DNA of 64,000 bases from CAYPHJ01 sp964410485 (lineage in GTDB: Bacteria > Desulfobacterota > Binatia > UBA9968): positions 27,198 to 91,197 of the forward strand of contig CAYPHJ010000003.1 in assembly GCA_964410485.1 (NCBI GenBank), given 5' to 3'. Under the pieces are notes generated by a model. The model saw only the letters and a program-made list of their open reading frames with translations, was not told the origin of the DNA and searched no databases. Positions 1 through 9,426 of the stretch are shown here, one piece after another. Both the position numbers and the translations under genes were made by a program. The first letter of the stretch is position 1. The number at the start of each line of letters is the position of its first letter.

Positions 1-1
1 T

Positions 2-1159
2 CCGTGGCGCCAGGGTCTGGCGAGCCTGCATCGGCCCAGTAATCAGACGACTGCGGTCATGCTGGCCATCGGATTGGGCGCCTTTTTGATGGTGACGCTC
101 TACAATGTTCAAAGCATGTTGTTGCATCAGGTCCGGGAGCGCGCCGGGGGTGGAGAACCCGATCTGGTGTTTTTCGATGTGCAGAGGGATCAAAGGGAAC
201 CGATTAAACAGCTCGTAGAATCTTTTGGCGTTCGCCTGCATGACGACGTACCCATCGTGACGATGAGGCTCACGGGAATCAAGCACAAGGCTCTAGACGA
301 GGTGCGTGCTGAGCCGGCATTTAGAATCCCAGAGTGGGCTCTGCGCCGGGAATATCGCTCCACGTATCGAAGTCGCCTTGGCGCACGAGAGCGGATCGTG
401 AGCGGGAGTTGGGAGGGCAGGATTGACTCTGGGTCCGAAGTCATCCCGATATCGCTCGAGAAGAGCATTGCCGAGACGTTACAGCTCCAACTGGGCGATG
501 CGTTGCAATTCGACTTGCAAGGCGTGCCGCTCTCCACGCGGGTCGCCAGCATTCGGGAAGTCGACTGGCAGCGCCTCGAGCCCAACTTCTTCGTGGTGTT
601 TCCCGAGGGAGTGCTGGAGCAGGCGCCACAGTTTTTTGCCCTGGTTGCGCGCACAGACTCTAACCGTGCGTCGGCAAGCGTGCAGCGCGCGGTTATCGAG
701 CGCTTCCCCAACGTTTCAGCTGTGGATCTGACTCTGGTCGTCAACACACTGGAAGCAATTCTCAACAGGGTGGCTGAAGCCGTTCGTTTTATTGCCTTAC
801 TGATTATCGTCACCGGCATCGCCGTGCTGGCGAGTGCAATCGTCAGCAGTCGCGCTCAGCGGCTGAAGGAAAGTATCCTGTTGCGCACGCTGGGAGCGTC
901 GCGCTCGCAGATCGTCGGAGCCATCATAGCGGAGTATTTTTTATTGGCCGTAATTGCTTGCGTGACCGGAAGCCTCTTCGCCCTGCTGGCAAGTTGGGCG
1001 CTGAGTTTTTACTTTTTCGCCAGCGTGGCGGCGCCATCGCCAGGACCCATTGCGGCTATTGTTGTGGCGGCCACCACAGCGACCCTTGTCGCGGGAGTCA
1101 TGGGATGTTGGGGCATTTTTCGCCGGCCGGCGCTGGAGGCGCTCCGGGCAGAAAGTTAG
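2..1159 (+). CDS. ABC transporter permease, FtsX/MacB type (3' part, cut by window edge)
   Basis: The reading frame is open to the left edge, so the start lies outside the window; the first in-window ATG (59) is internal. What remains is the C-terminal half of an FtsX-family permease. A membrane segment (LAIGLGAFLMVTLYNV) is followed by about 200 periplasmic residues and then three C-terminal membrane segments, including the conserved LKESILLRTLGASRSQI loop that contacts the ATPase. This layout resembles the YbbP-type permeases that work with a YbbA/LolD-like ATPase in lipid, lipoprotein or effector export. The ATPase gene would be expected upstream, outside the window. Family assignment is firm; the substrate is unknown. 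Confidence 0.85.
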   Translation, partial: PWRQGLASLHRPSNQTTAVMLAIGLGAFLMVTLYNVQSMLLHQVRERAGGGEPDLVFFDVQRDQREPIKQLVESFGVRLHDDVPIVTMRLTGIKHKALDEVRAEPAFRIPEWALRREYRSTYRSRLGARERIVSGSWEGRIDSGSEVIPISLEKSIAETLQLQLGDALQFDLQGVPLSTRVASIREVDWQRLEPNFFVVFPEGVLEQAPQFFALVARTDSNRASASVQRAVIERFPNVSAVDLTLVVNTLEAILNRVAEAVRFIALLIIVTGIAVLASAIVSSRAQRLKESILLRTLGASRSQIVGAIIAEYFLLAVIACVTGSLFALLASWALSFYFFASVAAPSPGPIAAIVVAATTATLVAGVMGCWGIFRRPALEALRAES

Positions 1160-1166
1160 AACATAA

Positions 1167-1246
1167 CGGAGTGGTGGTGGAGTGCTGGCGTACTGGAAGA
1201 TTGGAATTGTGGTCCTAAACATCACTCCATTACTCCACCACTCCAG
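1167..1246. repeat. Palindromic ACTCC-type intergenic repeat, copy 1
   Basis: The left arm (1167-1195) is rich in GGAGTGGTGG words and the right arm (1221-1245) reads ATCACTCCATTACTCCACCA followed by CTCC, its approximate reverse complement. Related copies lie at 3880-4036 and 25503-25538. It sits between two plus-strand genes and could fold as an RNA hairpin, but there is no T-tract typical of an intrinsic terminator. Confidence 0.6.
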
Positions 1247-1328
1247 GGTGGATTCCTGCGGTGAGGCCAACATGATTCTAGCTCTCTCAACAAATTGCTG
1301 ATCAAAACCAGTCTAAATGGAGTTCCCC

Positions 1329-3875
1329 ATGACGCAACAGAAGCCCTATCGTTTGCCGTTGTCGGTTACGCCTGAACGGTACGAAATTCGCCTGACGCCG
1401 GATTTGTCCGCTGCGGCGTTTCGCGGCGAAGAAAAGATATCGATCCAGATTCACCAGCCCGTTCGGGAAGTTGTTGTAAACGCAGCGGAACTGGAAGTGT
1501 ACGACGTTTGTGCCATTGATTCGCACGGCCGGAGAATCGAAGGGACTGCTGTCATCAATGCCGAGCATGAACAAATGACGTTCGAATTTTCCGAGCCCCT
1601 CGAAGCCGGACCCTGCGAGCTACACTTGGCTTTCACGGGTATTCTGAATGACAAGCTCCATGGCTTTTATCGCAGCAGTTATAAGGACGCGACCGGACGG
1701 GAGAAGGTGCTCGCCGTCACTCAGTTTGAATCGACGGATGCGCGCCGCGCTTTTCCCTGCTGGGATGAACCGGCCTTTAAGGCCGTTTTCCAAATAACGC
1801 TCGTGGTGGACGCCGCTTTGAACGCGGTTTCCAATACGCAGGCGATCCGCGAGACCGCGATAGCCGGAACTTCCAAAAAGGAGGTCGTCTTTGCCGAGAC
1901 AATTAAGATGTCGACCTATCTCGTCGCTTTTATCGTTGGCGAATTGGAAGCGACCGAGCCGCTCATGGTCGGCAGCACGCCGCTTCGTGTCTGGGCGGTT
2001 CCGGGCAAACGCCATCTCGCGAAATTTGCCCGCGAGATCGGGAGTTTTTCGCTTTCATATTTTAGCCGTTATTACGACCTCCCTTATCCGGGCGACAAGT
2101 TGGATCTGATCGCCATTCCTGATTTTGCTTCCGGCGCCATGGAGAATCTTGGGGCGATCACGTTTCGCGAAACGGCTCTCCTCGTGGACGAGGCCAGGGC
2201 GACGCGAGGTGAACTCGAGCGAGTGGCAGATGTGGTGTCCCATGAGAACGCTCACATGTGGTTTGGCGATCTGGTCACAATGCGGTGGTGGAATGGTTTG
2301 TGGCTCAATGAAGCATTCGCCACGTTCATGGAGATGCTTGCCGTGGACGCCTGGAAGCCGGAGTGGCGGCGCTGGGATAGTTTCACCGTGTCGCGCGCGG
2401 CGGCGCTTCAGGTCGATGGGCTTGACAGTACCCGGGCCATCGAATTCCCGGTGGAAAAACCCGAGGAAGCGGCCGGTATGTTCGACGTATTGACGTACGA
2501 AAAGGGCGCTTCCGTGCTGCGCATGCTCGAACAATATCTCGGGGCGGATGCTTTCCGTGCCGGCATCCGGGTGTATTTGAGGCGGCACGAATATGGCAAC
2601 GCCGAGACCACTGATCTCTGGGACGCTCTGGAAGAGTCCACGAACCAGCCGGTTCGCGCGATGATGGACTCCTGGATTTTTCAACCGGGATATCCACTCA
2701 TCGAAGTCGAGAGAGACGGTCGCGGTTTGAAGCTGTCGCAACGCACCTTTCGCTATCTTCAAGATCCAAGCACGCCCACTCTTCAGTGGCACGTGCCGGT
2801 GTTCCTGCGCGCGGGCACCAAGGCCGGCGTCTCGAACCGAATCATCTTACTGTCCGATGAGAAGGTGAAGGTGGATCTCGGGGAGGCCGAGTGGGTGGTG
2901 GTCAATGCAGGGGGGCACGGCTTTTATCGCGCGCGCTACAGCCCCGAGCTCATGGGCGGCTTGAAAGAGGGACTGCAGAGTGGCCGTCTGTCGCCGGCGG
3001 AACGGTTCAATCTGGTGAACGACACCTGGGCGACCGCCCTCAGCGGTCTGACCCCGCTCGCCGAATATCTGGATCTGCTGTCGCTCTTGGGGGACGAAAC
3101 CGACCTTAACGTGTGGACGATCGTGATCGTTTCCTCTCACCATCTGCACCGAATTTTCGACGAGAGTCAGACGCGTGTGTTCCAGGCGCGTTTGCGAAGC
3201 CTTTTGCAATTACCCTTCAACAGGCTTGGTTGGTCGCCTAAAAAAGGAGAACCGGAGCTAGAGAGCCAGCTCCGTGGCGAGATTGTAGCCGCTCTCGGCG
3301 TCTTGGCCGAAGCAGAAATGTTCCAGCAACAGGCGCGGCGGTATTATGCGGCGTATGAGAAAGACCCCAGCAGCGTGGATCGGAACCTGGTTCCCGCTTT
3401 GATCTCTATCACAGCGCATACCGGGGACGCTTCAGATTATGAGAAGTTCTACGCGAAGTTCAAAACCGCCCAAACGCCGCAAGAGGAACAACGGTATCTG
3501 TTTGCTCTCGCCGCGTTTCGCCAGCAAGATCTCGTCGATCGGACTTTGCAGTTAACAATCAATGGCGAAGTGCGCACGCAAAATGCTCCCTATCTCATGC
3601 GCAGCTTGTTGTTGAGCAAAGAGGCTAGAACCAAAGCCTGGCTGTTCATGAAACAGCACTGGGATGAAATGCTGCGCCACTATCCGGACAATGCGATTCC
3701 CCGGATGTGCGAAGGAATCGTCGGGTTGGTTAGCTCCGAGCTGGAGGCCGATGTCCGTGAGTTTTTCAGCCGCCACCCCGTCAAGCAGGGTGCCAAACAA
3801 ATCGACCAACATCTCGAACGATTGCGCATCGCGGTTTCCCGTCAGGCGCGTTGGCGGGATTTACTGCGAGAATGA
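1329..3875 (+). CDS. M1 family zinc aminopeptidase
   Basis: An 848-residue gluzincin aminopeptidase of the puromycin-sensitive/PepN type, which removes N-terminal residues from peptides. The substrate-anchoring GAMEN motif is near residue 269. The zinc site HENAH is near residue 305, followed at the expected distance by the third ligand in NEAF. The C-terminal 350 residues form the helical ERAP1-like domain. No signal peptide is seen, so it should be cytoplasmic. I chose ATG 1329 because GGAG lies six bases upstream; an in-frame ATG at 1317 overlaps that ribosome site. It stands alone between two copies of the ACTCC repeat. Function is well supported by the catalytic motifs. Confidence 0.95.
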   Translation: MTQQKPYRLPLSVTPERYEIRLTPDLSAAAFRGEEKISIQIHQPVREVVVNAAELEVYDVCAIDSHGRRIEGTAVINAEHEQMTFEFSEPLEAGPCELHLAFTGILNDKLHGFYRSSYKDATGREKVLAVTQFESTDARRAFPCWDEPAFKAVFQITLVVDAALNAVSNTQAIRETAIAGTSKKEVVFAETIKMSTYLVAFIVGELEATEPLMVGSTPLRVWAVPGKRHLAKFAREIGSFSLSYFSRYYDLPYPGDKLDLIAIPDFASGAMENLGAITFRETALLVDEARATRGELERVADVVSHENAHMWFGDLVTMRWWNGLWLNEAFATFMEMLAVDAWKPEWRRWDSFTVSRAAALQVDGLDSTRAIEFPVEKPEEAAGMFDVLTYEKGASVLRMLEQYLGADAFRAGIRVYLRRHEYGNAETTDLWDALEESTNQPVRAMMDSWIFQPGYPLIEVERDGRGLKLSQRTFRYLQDPSTPTLQWHVPVFLRAGTKAGVSNRIILLSDEKVKVDLGEAEWVVVNAGGHGFYRARYSPELMGGLKEGLQSGRLSPAERFNLVNDTWATALSGLTPLAEYLDLLSLLGDETDLNVWTIVIVSSHHLHRIFDESQTRVFQARLRSLLQLPFNRLGWSPKKGEPELESQLRGEIVAALGVLAEAEMFQQQARRYYAAYEKDPSSVDRNLVPALISITAHTGDASDYEKFYAKFKTAQTPQEEQRYLFALAAFRQQDLVDRTLQLTINGEVRTQNAPYLMRSLLLSKEARTKAWLFMKQHWDEMLRHYPDNAIPRMCEGIVGLVSSELEADVREFFSRHPVKQGAKQIDQHLERLRIAVSRQARWRDLLRE

Positions 3876-3879
3876 ACCA

Positions 3880-4036
3880 GCAGTGGAGTAGTGCGGTTTC
3901 GTTCTACGGCTTTACTCCGTTCAATGCATTTGAATGGCTTGAAAGCCTGCCTTAGTCCGGTCTCCGGTCTCTTTGGCTATGGGAGTCATCGGAGATTGGT
4001 CTTCAACAACATCACTCCATGACTCCACCACTCCAA
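3880..4036. repeat. Palindromic ACTCC-type intergenic repeat, copy 2, with filler sequence
   Basis: The right arm at 4011-4036 (ATCACTCCATGACTCCACCA plus CTCC) is nearly identical to the right arm of the copy at 1221-1245. The left arm near 3880-3895 (CAGTGGAGTAGTGCGG) is shorter and decayed. The sequence between the arms contains no reading frame of note. Confidence 0.5.
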
Positions 4037-4129
4037 GGTCCGATCGCTGCTGCGCGCTCAACCTATATTGACTTCCACGGGTCGGGAGTTACGTTTCCTG
4101 TATCATAAACAGTGGAAGGATTTGCCCCT

Positions 4130-4798
4130 ATGAGGACCACCGGGACATGGTGGAGTTGCCTGCTCGTTATCTCCGCCTTGCTTCTTTCCGGGTGCGCGGC
4201 ATTTCGGACCGCAGGTCTCGTGCAGTCCGGTCGGCAAGCCCTGCTGACTCACAAGCCTGAGGATGCGCTTGCCTATTTCCGAGAGGCGGCACAACGAGAT
4301 CCAGAGTACCGTTTCGCAAGCCACACGTTACAACAAACCGTCTGGACCTATTTGGGCCGGGCCCAGTATGAGACAGGCCGCTTTCAAGAGGCGCGCCAAT
4401 CCTTTGAGAAGGCGCTCGCGCGCGACGAGTATGACAACTTGGCACGTCTGTATCTGGGGCTGGCCCTGGCGCGCGAGATGAATACGGACGAAGCTTTAAA
4501 GTATATCGAGGGCGGTATGAGAGGACTTTATGAATGGCTCGAGTACGAGCAAGCCGTGCGGCCGTTTACCGCTTTCTGGGATCCTCTCCGTCATATCCGC
4601 AACGAGATTCGGAAAAGCTTGCAGATAATTGAAGGCAAAGATATCGACTGGCCGGCACTGATCGCTTCAGGCGAATGGGTGGGCTATCAGGTGGAGGCGG
4701 AAATCGATCGCGTTTTGCGCGACGAGCGGCGAAGATTCGATAATGGGGACAGGCGGCGGCGGATGGGGGTAGGCTTGGGAATCGGGTTCGGATTTTAA
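4130..4798 (+). CDS. TPR-containing lipoprotein
   Basis: A 222-residue protein with a lipoprotein signal: basic start, hydrophobic core and lipobox LLLSGC, so it should be a lipid-anchored envelope protein. Residues about 25-125 carry two to three tetratricopeptide-like helical pairs (LAYFREAAQRDPEY; YLGRAQYETGRFQEARQSFE). The tail is very basic and then Gly-rich. ATG 4130 is preferred because GGAAGGA (4114-4120) lies nine bases upstream; a GTG at 4112 precedes that site. It is 27 bases ahead of the DoxX gene and probably co-transcribed. TPR lipoproteins are usually scaffolds; no specific partner is evident. Confidence 0.8.
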   Translation: MRTTGTWWSCLLVISALLLSGCAAFRTAGLVQSGRQALLTHKPEDALAYFREAAQRDPEYRFASHTLQQTVWTYLGRAQYETGRFQEARQSFEKALARDEYDNLARLYLGLALAREMNTDEALKYIEGGMRGLYEWLEYEQAVRPFTAFWDPLRHIRNEIRKSLQIIEGKDIDWPALIASGEWVGYQVEAEIDRVLRDERRRFDNGDRRRRMGVGLGIGFGF

Positions 4799-4825
4799 CT
4801 GACAGCAACTGACGGGAGGCGCACG

Positions 4826-5218
4826 GTGGAGAAATGGCTGGGGAGATACGCGTTACAACTCTATGCGATCATGCGGGTTGTCGTCGGGTTATTATTCTCG
4901 TTGCATGGCATGCAAAAGCTCTTTGGTTGGTTTGGCGGAGTGCAGGGGGAGGCTGTGCCGCTTGTATCGCTTTTTGGACTCGCGGGTATTCTTGAATTCT
5001 TGGGTGGGTTGCTGGTGGCGTTGGGTCTTTTCACGGGCATCGTCGCGTTCATTTTGAGCGGTGAGATGGCCGTGGCTTATTTCATGGCACATTTCCCTAG
5101 AGGTTTTTGGCCCATCGTCAATGAAGGTGAACTCGCCGTGCTCTACTGCTTTGTTTTTCTTTACATGGCCAGCCGTGGTTCAGGCGTTTGGAGCATCGAC
5201 GCGGCTCTGCAGCGTTAA
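4826..5218 (+). CDS. DoxX family membrane protein
   Basis: A 130-residue inner-membrane protein with four predicted membrane segments. The DoxX-family N-terminal pattern is present (RVVVGLLFSLHGMQKLFGWFGG), followed by GLAGILEFLGGLLVALGLF. DoxX-like proteins are linked to redox and membrane-associated oxidoreductase functions, but most members have no assigned reaction. The GTG start is supported by GGGAGG at 4814-4819. It follows the TPR lipoprotein closely and ends 57 bases before the convergent histidine kinase. Confidence 0.85.
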   Translation: MEKWLGRYALQLYAIMRVVVGLLFSLHGMQKLFGWFGGVQGEAVPLVSLFGLAGILEFLGGLLVALGLFTGIVAFILSGEMAVAYFMAHFPRGFWPIVNEGELAVLYCFVFLYMASRGSGVWSIDAALQR

Positions 5219-5275
5219 AGACACGCAGTTCATCCCGGAAGGCCTGCCCGGCGGACAGATGGAGGCTTCGGTGCG

Positions 5276-7123
5276 CTATCGGTGGGCGGTTGCGGCCAAG
5301 CTTGGGGATTGTTGTGCAAAAGACGGCTCAAGAGGCATGCTGATTTGGAAAACGGTTCCCTCGTTGGGCGCACTGCTGTATGAAACGTGGCCGCCATGAG
5401 CGACAGCAATCTGGCGCACAATGGTTAAACCCAAGCCAAGTCCATGCTGTTTGGTGGTACTGAAGGGCTCAAATATGTTTATCTGTGCGGGAATTCCGGC
5501 GCCAGTGTCCTTGACCTCGATGACAACTGCGTCTTCCACGAGAAATGCCCGCAGCACCAGTTTTCCCCCTTGAGGCATCGCGTCCAGAGCGTTTTTGCAG
5601 AGATTTAGAAGAGCTTGCTTCAACTTTTCCCGATCCGCCATCACCGCGGGTAGAAAATCCGGAACCTCTAATTGGACGTGAACGGCCCGTTGATCAAATT
5701 GGTGTCTCTCGATCGCCAATAGTTCAGAGAATAGCTCGTTCAGAATTACGGGTTTCAAATTGAGCTCACTCGGGCGGACGACAAAACGCAGGTCCTGGAG
5801 CAACGAACGCAGACGTTCGATTTCTTCCTTTAAAAGCTCCAAGTGAGAACGAAGCATGTCATGGCTCGTTCGCCCTGGTTCGGAGAGCTGCAGCTCAAGG
5901 AACTGCACCATGCTGTACATGCCGTTGAGCGGGTTACCGATCTCATGAGTGATGCTGGCCACCGTGGCGCCGATGGCGGCCAGGCGCTCGTTTTCCCGAG
6001 CTTTACTTTCCGCTCGCCGGGCCTCCAGAGCGCGCGCTTCTAAAGAACTGGCCATTGCATCGAAGGTTTGAGCCAGCCGTCCCAACTCTCCGGTGTCGTA
6101 TTCCAGTCCCGTGCGCGCTTTCAGATCACCCTCAGCCAGCCGCCGCGCCGCGCCCAAAACACTGTTGACATGCCTTAATACAAATACATTGCCACCGAAC
6201 CAGGCTGCAGCAAATATGGCAAGCGAAACGAGAGTCAACCATAGGAGGTTGCGACGAAGAACGCGATCAGCTTCGGCAAACACTCGATCCGTTGGGGTGC
6301 CTACCACAAGACGCACGACTCCGGAGCCATCGCTCCCGGTCAAGGTGCTCAAGACCATCAAACGCCGGTTGCCATCGATCCCCTCAACCTCCTGCAGGCC
6401 GTCGAGGGCTGTACGGAGCGCCTGGTCTAACGATGTTCCATCAACGGATCTGCCGACCCACTGTTCCCCGTCGGGATGGTGCGCCAAAACCAGGCCTTTT
6501 TCATCGACGATGGTAACGCTGGAATCTGCCGGCGCGGAGGCTTCCACCCGCATCTTCAACCATTCCAGGCTCAGCACGGCCAGCACAACCGCTCGAAGAT
6601 TTCCTGTTTCGTCGACCGAAGGGTAGGCGAGGGGAAAAACCGCTCTGCGAGCGAGTCGGCCAATCTGATAATGTCCTATTGTAAATTCAAGAGTCTTTAT
6701 TGTGCGCTGAAACCAGAGCCGATCAGCGATATTGACGGGGCCCGCCTCCGCAAAGTTGCCTCCGCAAAATCGGTCACCGCCGGGTGTCACTGCACCCAGC
6801 CCGACGTATTGCGGCTGATCCTTAGCGACAGTTTGCATCAGCGCATTGCACGCCGCTACATCATGATTTCGAACGGCGGGTACTTGCGATAAGACGGTCA
6901 AGAGTTGACGCGTTCCTTCGAGCAAGAGCTGATGTTCGTTTTTCACCAGATGCGCAAGACGCAGTAGATCCTGGCGCGCATGATTCTCGGCCATCTGACG
7001 CTGGTCCCGGGCCGTATAAAAAATTAAACCCAACGCCGGAAGGACCGCGATGAACACCAGGACAAGGAGGCGGGCACGGAGTGTGTGCAGGTGCAAATGG
7101 GATATTATCTCCATGGCCATCAT
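5276..7123 (-). CDS. Cache-HAMP sensor histidine kinase
   Basis: A membrane histidine kinase of about 615 residues. Order: membrane segment (near residues 12-32), a large periplasmic Cache-type sensor with the pattern DRLWFQRTIKTLEFTIGHYQ, a second membrane segment near residue 300, HAMP, HisKA with phospho-acceptor His in ASITHEIGNPLNGMY, then HATPase_c with N-box (LLNLCKNALDAMPQGG), G1 (DTGAGIP), F (FEPFSTTK) and G2 (GLGLGL). The H-box resembles the NtrB/ZraS-like group that pairs with sigma-54 activators. No response regulator is adjacent. The start is uncertain: ATG codons at 7123, 7120 and 7114 all lack a clear ribosome site, and a GTG lies at 7189. Signal unknown. Confidence 0.9.
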   Translation of the reverse strand: MMAMEIISHLHLHTLRARLLVLVFIAVLPALGLIFYTARDQRQMAENHARQDLLRLAHLVKNEHQLLLEGTRQLLTVLSQVPAVRNHDVAACNALMQTVAKDQPQYVGLGAVTPGGDRFCGGNFAEAGPVNIADRLWFQRTIKTLEFTIGHYQIGRLARRAVFPLAYPSVDETGNLRAVVLAVLSLEWLKMRVEASAPADSSVTIVDEKGLVLAHHPDGEQWVGRSVDGTSLDQALRTALDGLQEVEGIDGNRRLMVLSTLTGSDGSGVVRLVVGTPTDRVFAEADRVLRRNLLWLTLVSLAIFAAAWFGGNVFVLRHVNSVLGAARRLAEGDLKARTGLEYDTGELGRLAQTFDAMASSLEARALEARRAESKARENERLAAIGATVASITHEIGNPLNGMYSMVQFLELQLSEPGRTSHDMLRSHLELLKEEIERLRSLLQDLRFVVRPSELNLKPVILNELFSELLAIERHQFDQRAVHVQLEVPDFLPAVMADREKLKQALLNLCKNALDAMPQGGKLVLRAFLVEDAVVIEVKDTGAGIPAQINIFEPFSTTKQHGLGLGLTIVRQIAVAHGGHVSYSSAPNEGTVFQISMPLEPSFAQQSPSLAATAHR

Positions 7124-7342
7124 TCTGCGGGGATGTGTCACGAGTATAGAATTAGACGGTGCGAAATAAAAGGGAGTTTGCCCACTCACATCGAATACCT
7201 GGCGCTCGGGAAATACCTATCGTTGCACAACTTACCCAGAAGAGATGTCAGCTTGCCAAGTTTACACCCGCCTCTGGTTTTTCGCTTACCCCCTTGTCTT
7301 CAGGGTTCATGTTACTTAGTCTTAAGGGAGGAGGTATGTCAT

Positions 7343-7735
7343 ATGGCAGTAGATGTCAAAGCCGCCGTAATCAAGAATATGAATGAGCTGCAGAAGGCTA
7401 TTTCGACAAAGTCTTCTGAGGTCGCGGAATTGGAAAAGGAACTTGATCGCTACAAAACGATGCTCGAATTGCTATCCGGGAATGGTCACACGCCCAAGGT
7501 GCGAGACGGAAACCGGCGCCGTCGTAGCAGCGCCGATCTCCGCGAGGTGCTAAGTCGCGTGCCCGATACTTTTACGAGCAAGGATTTTGTCAGAGCGGGA
7601 GTTCGCACAAAGCGCCAGCCTATTTACTTACGGCAAATCCTTTCCCGCTGGGTCAAGCAAGGGCGACTGAAAAGGCTCGATCGGGGCAAGTATCAGAAGA
7701 TCAAAAAAACGAGTATGCAACGCCTCGCCGCCTGA
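7343..7735 (+). CDS. Small coiled-coil / winged-helix-like protein
   Basis: A 130-residue basic protein I do not recognise as a named family. Residues 1-45 form a probable coiled coil (heptad-like MNELQKAISTKSSEVAELEK). A basic linker (GNRRRRSS) follows, then about 60 residues that look like a small winged helix: TFTSKDFVRAGVRT, YLRQILSRWVKQGRLKRLDR and GKYQKI, similar to wings in AbiEi-type and MarR-like folds. It could be a DNA-binding regulator. ATG 7343 has a strong ribosome site, GGGAGGAGG at 7326-7334, eight bases upstream. The reading frame extends upstream to 7085, but that part overlaps the divergent kinase and is unlikely to be translated. Confidence 0.65.
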   Translation: MAVDVKAAVIKNMNELQKAISTKSSEVAELEKELDRYKTMLELLSGNGHTPKVRDGNRRRRSSADLREVLSRVPDTFTSKDFVRAGVRTKRQPIYLRQILSRWVKQGRLKRLDRGKYQKIKKTSMQRLAA

Positions 7736-8038
7736 AGCTAAAGCGCCCCGGTTCTTCAGACAAGATGCTCCATAGGCAAACTCGCTAGAGATCGATCTCT
7801 TCTCATCCAGATCACTCTCTCGGTGGCTTGCACTAGGTGCAATTTTCTTCCGCGGGATTACAAACGGCTCCTGTTGGTCTCGCATCAAAGCAAGTACAGT
7901 GTTGTGCTTGCTGCCCCGCCGAAGACCAGCTCATTCATCAATCGTAGCCGAGAATCAAAACCGTGACCCGGCCAGTAGTGTTCAAGTCTGTGGAAGTTTG
8001 CCTCATTGGGCATAATCGGGTTAATAAAGCACGAGCCA
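7736..8038. other. Intergenic region with no gene seen
   Basis: About 300 bases without a credible coding frame. It contains one perfect 14-base palindrome, AGAGATCGATCTCT (7787-7800), which could be an operator or part of the terminator of the preceding gene. Nothing else is recognisable. Confidence 0.4.
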
Positions 8039-8602
8039 ATGAAAGCCCTCCGAATGCCCATGTACGTTCTTGCCTTCGGCACGTTGACATTCGTTTCGGC
8101 GTTCCTTGCAACTCCGGCTTTCCCACAACCTCTGGTGAACGACCACGCTATCGAGTTCGGCGGGGGGTTTTTTCACGGATCGACTGCCGGCGCTCTCAAC
8201 CTGGATGCAAGCTATGCGTATTACCTAGACTCCAGTTGGGAGGCCGGTTTGCGACAAGCCCTCAGTATAAACTTCGCGGATAGTGCTCCGGACGTATGGG
8301 CGGCAACCACGGCACCCTTCCTAAAATACAACTACCATTTCTTTCACAATCTCATTGTCTTCGGAGGCGCGTTTCTCGGCGCTGTGTGGAATGACCGCAA
8401 TGCCACGGCTGCTTTGGGGCCGCAGGTGGGGCTCAAGTATTTCTTGAATGGCCAGATCTACTTCACGCCTTCCTACAGGTATGACTGGTTCTTCAACCCT
8501 ATCAGGACCGGCACCGCGGGTCGAACTCGGGCACATCATGTACTCACCCTGGGAATTGGCTTTGTTTGGGGAGGGAGCGGAAAAGTCGAGCGTATGCAAT
8601 GA
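8039..8602 (+). CDS. Probable outer-membrane beta-barrel protein
   Basis: A 187-residue exported protein. The Sec signal peptide ends near residue 30 (FVSAFLATPAFPQ). The mature part alternates polar and aromatic residues, as in beta strands (IEFGGGFFHG, LNLDASYAYYLD, YFTPSYRYDWFF), and the C-terminal strand reads HHVLTLGIGFVW, ending in the aromatic pattern expected of outer-membrane barrels. The size would fit an eight-stranded barrel of the OmpA/OmpW or PagL-like type, but no catalytic His-Ser pair of PagL is evident. I prefer ATG 8039 because it begins the signal peptide; the longer frame from 8006 adds only a short stretch. No clear ribosome site. Function unknown. Confidence 0.7.
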   Translation: MKALRMPMYVLAFGTLTFVSAFLATPAFPQPLVNDHAIEFGGGFFHGSTAGALNLDASYAYYLDSSWEAGLRQALSINFADSAPDVWAATTAPFLKYNYHFFHNLIVFGGAFLGAVWNDRNATAALGPQVGLKYFLNGQIYFTPSYRYDWFFNPIRTGTAGRTRAHHVLTLGIGFVWGGSGKVERMQ

Positions 8603-8673
8603 GCGGCTCTTTGCCCCCGTCCGGTGATCGTGTTAGGCTCCGGGCCTTAATTAAAATTCGAGGGAAAGTTTAA

Positions 8674-9414
8674 ATGCAAGTCATTGAACGCGCGCTCACG
8701 ACTAAAAACGACGGCGTGGCCGGCTATCTTGTGCACCCCGAACGGTCCCATCCGGGCCCGGGGCTGTTGTTAATTCATCCAAAGTCCGGCATTACCGACT
8801 ATATCAAAATCGAAGCCCGCAAGTTTGCTAAACTTGGCTATAGCACGTTCGCCATCAATGTGTTTGAGCAACTCGGGTATCCAGCAGCGACCCACATTGA
8901 AACGGGATCCCAGATCCAAGCCAAAACCTCGGATAATGAATTCACGCGCGTCCTGACCGAAGGCTGGCGTTTCTTGCTTGCACAATCCCATGTAAACAGA
9001 CAGAGAGTCGCCGTATGCGGCTACTGCATGGGAGGGAGAATCGCAATTCACTTCGTTGCCGCCACGCCGGAGGTGCGGGCGTTCGTCGGCTATTATCCCA
9101 CTGTCCGCGATGAACCCGAGACGACGATGAGACCGGTGCACCCTTCGAAAGCAGCGCGACAAATTCGCTGCCCGTCGATTATTCTTTACGGTGCCGATGA
9201 TATAACCACGGTACTTCCGGTTCAGGATAAAATGATGTACGCCTTCAGAGAAAACAAGCAGCCTCTGGAATGGCACTTTTTTCCATTCGGAGGGCATGGC
9301 TTCGTGGACCCCGGTGCGGTTGGCTATCATGCGCATGCCGCCGAATTGGCATGGCCTTTGGTAGTTGATTTCATGGAACGTGAACTGCAGTGGACGCACT
9401 CTACCGGAATTTAG
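8674..9414 (+). CDS. Dienelactone hydrolase family protein
   Basis: A 246-residue alpha/beta hydrolase. The nucleophile elbow is GYCMGG, giving the cysteine nucleophile typical of dienelactone hydrolases. The acid is probably in YGADD and the histidine in GGHGF, completing a Cys-Asp-His triad. Dienelactone hydrolases open lactone rings in chlorocatechol breakdown, but many homologues act on other esters and no catechol genes are nearby. No signal peptide, so it is cytoplasmic. The ATG has a GAGGGAAAG ribosome site. It converges on the SNF transporter with a 12-base gap. Confidence 0.88.
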   Translation: MQVIERALTTKNDGVAGYLVHPERSHPGPGLLLIHPKSGITDYIKIEARKFAKLGYSTFAINVFEQLGYPAATHIETGSQIQAKTSDNEFTRVLTEGWRFLLAQSHVNRQRVAVCGYCMGGRIAIHFVAATPEVRAFVGYYPTVRDEPETTMRPVHPSKAARQIRCPSIILYGADDITTVLPVQDKMMYAFRENKQPLEWHFFPFGGHGFVDPGAVGYHAHAAELAWPLVVDFMERELQWTHSTGI

Positions 9415-9426
9415 CCCGGCGCGCTT

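Noticed and set aside
1167..1246. ACTCC repeats as a CRISPR array
   Set aside because: No regular spacing, no spacers and no cas genes; they are single palindromes.
7085..7342. Extension of the winged-helix-like gene to 7085
   Set aside because: Overlaps the divergent kinase start; the strong ribosome site supports ATG 7343.
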